From: Phycisphaeraceae bacterium
GTDB taxonomy: Bacteria; Planctomycetota; Phycisphaerae; Phycisphaerales; UBA1924
NCBI GenBank assembly: GCA_019636675.1
Contig: JAHBXC010000007.1
Location: 1-64,000 of the forward strand
DNA: 64,000 nucleotides
Direction: 5' to 3'
A program made the translations under genes and the position numbers. Within the stretch, counting starts at the first letter, position 1. Every line of letters begins with the position of its first letter. Of the stretch, positions 62,281 through 64,000 are shown in pieces. The notes beneath the pieces are model-generated. The model searched no databases and was not told where the DNA came from. It saw only the letters and a program-made list of their open reading frames with translations.

Positions 62281-62667
62281 ATGCGCAACCCCAACGCCGA
62301 CGAGAACAACCTGACGCAGGCGGACTTCTGGTGTGACTACTGCCACCGGCCCTGGGTCGACGACTCGGTCCCGATGGTCGAGGGGCACCAGGGCTCGATC
62401 GTGTGCGGCAACTGTCTGCGGCTCGCCTACACCTCGGTCGTGCTGGACGAGGAGCCGACGCCCGAATACCACGGTGAAGACCCGCACGGTCCGAAGTGCG
62501 CGCTGTGCCTGGAATATCGGAGCGAGCGCGAGCCGATGTGGGTCTCCCCCATGTTCGAGGACGCGTGGCTCTGCCGGCGCTGCGCGAGACTCGCGTCGCA
62601 GGCGATCGAGAAGGACCCCGGGCACGCGTGGCGAAGGCCCGAGAAGCGGTCCGACGCCGGGGGCTGA
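62281..62667 (+). CDS. double zinc-ribbon protein of unknown function
   Basis: The 128-aa product has four CxxC pairs in two modules: CDYC...CGNC and CALC...CRRC. The first module, CDYCHRPWVDDSVPMVEGHQ then IVCGNCLRLAY, is spaced like the ClpX zinc-binding domain. Each pair of pairs can bind one Zn. There is no ATPase domain. It may be an adaptor or DNA/RNA-binding protein. The start follows the heptamer repeat of trmB by 5 bp. Confidence 0.6.
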   Translation: MRNPNADENNLTQADFWCDYCHRPWVDDSVPMVEGHQGSIVCGNCLRLAYTSVVLDEEPTPEYHGEDPHGPKCALCLEYRSEREPMWVSPMFEDAWLCRRCARLASQAIEKDPGHAWRRPEKRSDAGG

Positions 62668-62886
62668 GGGGCGTCTACGAAACAGTCGGGCGTCGTGCAA
62701 GGGTCTCGCGGGATTTTCGCGCGGTTCGGTCCGTCGTGCGCGAGAAGTCTTTCGCGACCGGCGTGAGGCGTTGACGCGCGACTGCGGAACCGGGTGAACG
62801 GCGCACCGGGGAGGCGGGATGGACGATGTCGGCCCTTCGCAGACATCGGCGGCGGAGTGCCGTCACGCCCTACGGGAGGACACGCC

Positions 62887-64000
62887 ATGCGTCGCAACCG
62901 CATCGAACGAACTCGGACGACAACCACCGGAGCCGCGGCCCTTCTCGCGTCGACGCTGCTGGCCTCCTCGGCGGGCATCGCGCAGAGCGCGAACACGGCG
63001 CACCTGGCGCGGGCCGATATGAACGCCGACGGGCAGATCGACTGGCAGGATCTCAACACCTTCCTCACTGCCTTCGCGGCGAGAGATCGACGCGCGGACA
63101 TCGACGGCAACGGGCGCATCGACGACATCGACACCAAGCTCTTCATGAGCGTGATGGGCATGCGCCTGTCCTCGACCCCGACTCCCCCTGCGCCCCCTGC
63201 CGCCCCGGCGCCCCCCTCGAGCGCGCCGCCGGCGGGCGATTCCAAAGCGGGCGGCGCGGCGCCCGCCCCGACGGGAGAATATCGCACCGAGTTCGCATCG
63301 AACTCGCTGCGTTTCGCGCAGGGACAGCGCGAGATCCTGTCGCACACCGGGCCGGTGTATATGCCGCACCCCCAGAACGGCGCGCCCGGCCAGGTGAGCG
63401 TTGTTCAGGCGAGCAACGGCTTCGATCTGGTGGTGCGCGTGACCAACACGACGCGCCGCCCCCAGCGCGTGGGCAGCGTGGTCCTCGACGGGTTCCGTCT
63501 GGGCCAGGCGGTGACGGCGCGTGACTTCCGCGGCGCGGGCGCCGAGATCGCGCTCTCGGACGAGGGCGCCGGCGCGATGCGATCGGGCGTGACCTACCCG
63601 AGCGGGTGGTACTCGCCGGTGTTCGTCGCGCACGACGAGGTGTACACGCTGGGTGTCTCGCTGCAGTACCCGGTGCTCGAGTACAAGCACGAGGTGAAGT
63701 TCGGGATGGCGCCTTCCGGGTCGTTCTACCGGATGTTCATCGAGTTCAACCCGGCGCAGGGCGGCGTGGGCTACTCGAAGGACGGCGAGATCAAGCCGGG
63801 CGAGACGCGCCAGTACGTCGTCTCGCTGCGCGCGCAGCCGCGGAACTCCGCGCGCTGGACCGACACGCTGCAGCCGTATCGCGAGTACTTCACGAGCGCG
63901 TACGGCGACACGAGCTATGTGCGCGACCCGCGCCCCGTGCACGCCGCCGTCATGGCGAGCCCGGGCGAGCAGACCCCCGACAACCCGCGCGGGTTCCTGT
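62887..64000 (+). CDS. large secreted dockerin-like protein, truncated by the window
   Basis: The ATG at 62887, with GGGAGGA 8 nt upstream, begins a signal peptide (LLASTLLASSAGIAQS). Two Ca-binding dockerin-like repeats (DMNADGQIDWQDLNTFLTAF and DIDGNGRIDDIDTKLFMSV) follow, then a Pro-rich linker and a beta-rich extracellular domain. The frame stays open to the end of the window (371 codons). The last visible part (PYREYFTSAYGDT) suggests a large surface enzyme or binding protein, but no family is recognised. Having the dockerin repeats at the N-terminus is unusual. Confidence 0.7.
   Translation, partial: MRRNRIERTRTTTTGAAALLASTLLASSAGIAQSANTAHLARADMNADGQIDWQDLNTFLTAFAARDRRADIDGNGRIDDIDTKLFMSVMGMRLSSTPTPPAPPAAPAPPSSAPPAGDSKAGGAAPAPTGEYRTEFASNSLRFAQGQREILSHTGPVYMPHPQNGAPGQVSVVQASNGFDLVVRVTNTTRRPQRVGSVVLDGFRLGQAVTARDFRGAGAEIALSDEGAGAMRSGVTYPSGWYSPVFVAHDEVYTLGVSLQYPVLEYKHEVKFGMAPSGSFYRMFIEFNPAQGGVGYSKDGEIKPGETRQYVVSLRAQPRNSARWTDTLQPYREYFTSAYGDTSYVRDPRPVHAAVMASPGEQTPDNPRGFL

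Overview
The window is high-GC DNA that looks like a Planctomycetota genome, most likely class Phycisphaerae. The clues are a C-terminal sorting tail of the kind VPAPGAAAAMG...TRRRR on a secreted protein, dockerin-like DxNxDGxxxxxDLN repeats on large surface proteins, a prepilin-type protein, a planctomycete-type ECF sigma factor and a Ser/Thr kinase fused to TPRs. No species is claimed. No insertion sequence, CRISPR array or rRNA was found. There is one tRNA gene, tRNA-Glu(CTC).

Layout. 1-6242: end of the ATP synthase region (atpG), three lower-GC secreted or pilin-like genes, and a reverse transsulfuration pair (cystathionine beta-synthase and a gamma-lyase/synthase). 6243-13238: a ThiD2-ThiE fusion, an HDOD-GGDEF protein, recO, and an overlapping parA-vanZ-murJ operon. 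13239-21349: a TPR-Ser/Thr kinase, a four-gene Mla/MCE lipid-transport operon, an ECF sigma factor and an MddA-like thiol methyltransferase. 21621-28139: an RNA-binding protein, an RhlE-type helicase and an RND efflux pair.

28174-45006 is the metabolic core. One run of minus-strand genes carries a truncated haemoglobin, its putative reductase, an Rrf2 regulator, a lipoprotein, a fused cytochrome c synthase (ResB-CcsA), NrfH and NrfA. It diverges from ric (iron-sulfur/NO repair). A second operon is cytochrome c, clade II nosZ, a membrane protein, nosD, nosF, nosY and nosL. Together they encode nitrite reduction to ammonium, NO defence and N2O reduction. No nirS, nirK or nor gene is visible. 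Both promoters carry AT-rich inverted repeats and a shared NsrR-like half-site, which suggests a common NO-responsive switch.

45254-49459 is an accessory stretch: a glycine-rich beta-helix/dockerin surface protein, a 58-aa gene, an AT-rich orphan gene preceded by what looks like an RHS-repeat remnant, and tRNA-Glu. 49753-64000 holds a MoxR/ChlI-like AAA ATPase, an overlapping ECF sigma/anti-sigma/secreted-protein trio, an iodotyrosine-deiodinase-like nitroreductase, two cupins, a thioesterase, a Y-family polymerase, a PrkA kinase, a flavodoxin-fold reductase, a sorted secreted protein, trmB, a zinc-ribbon protein and a truncated dockerin protein.

Two window-wide patterns stand out. Several genes have a TANNNT -10 box only 5-9 nt before the start codon and no Shine-Dalgarno sequence, as expected for leaderless mRNAs. 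Intergenic spaces also carry dispersed repeats: a REP-like hairpin often paired with a GATTCACCGCAGAGG element, heptameric C-rich repeats, and a 40-nt run of C.
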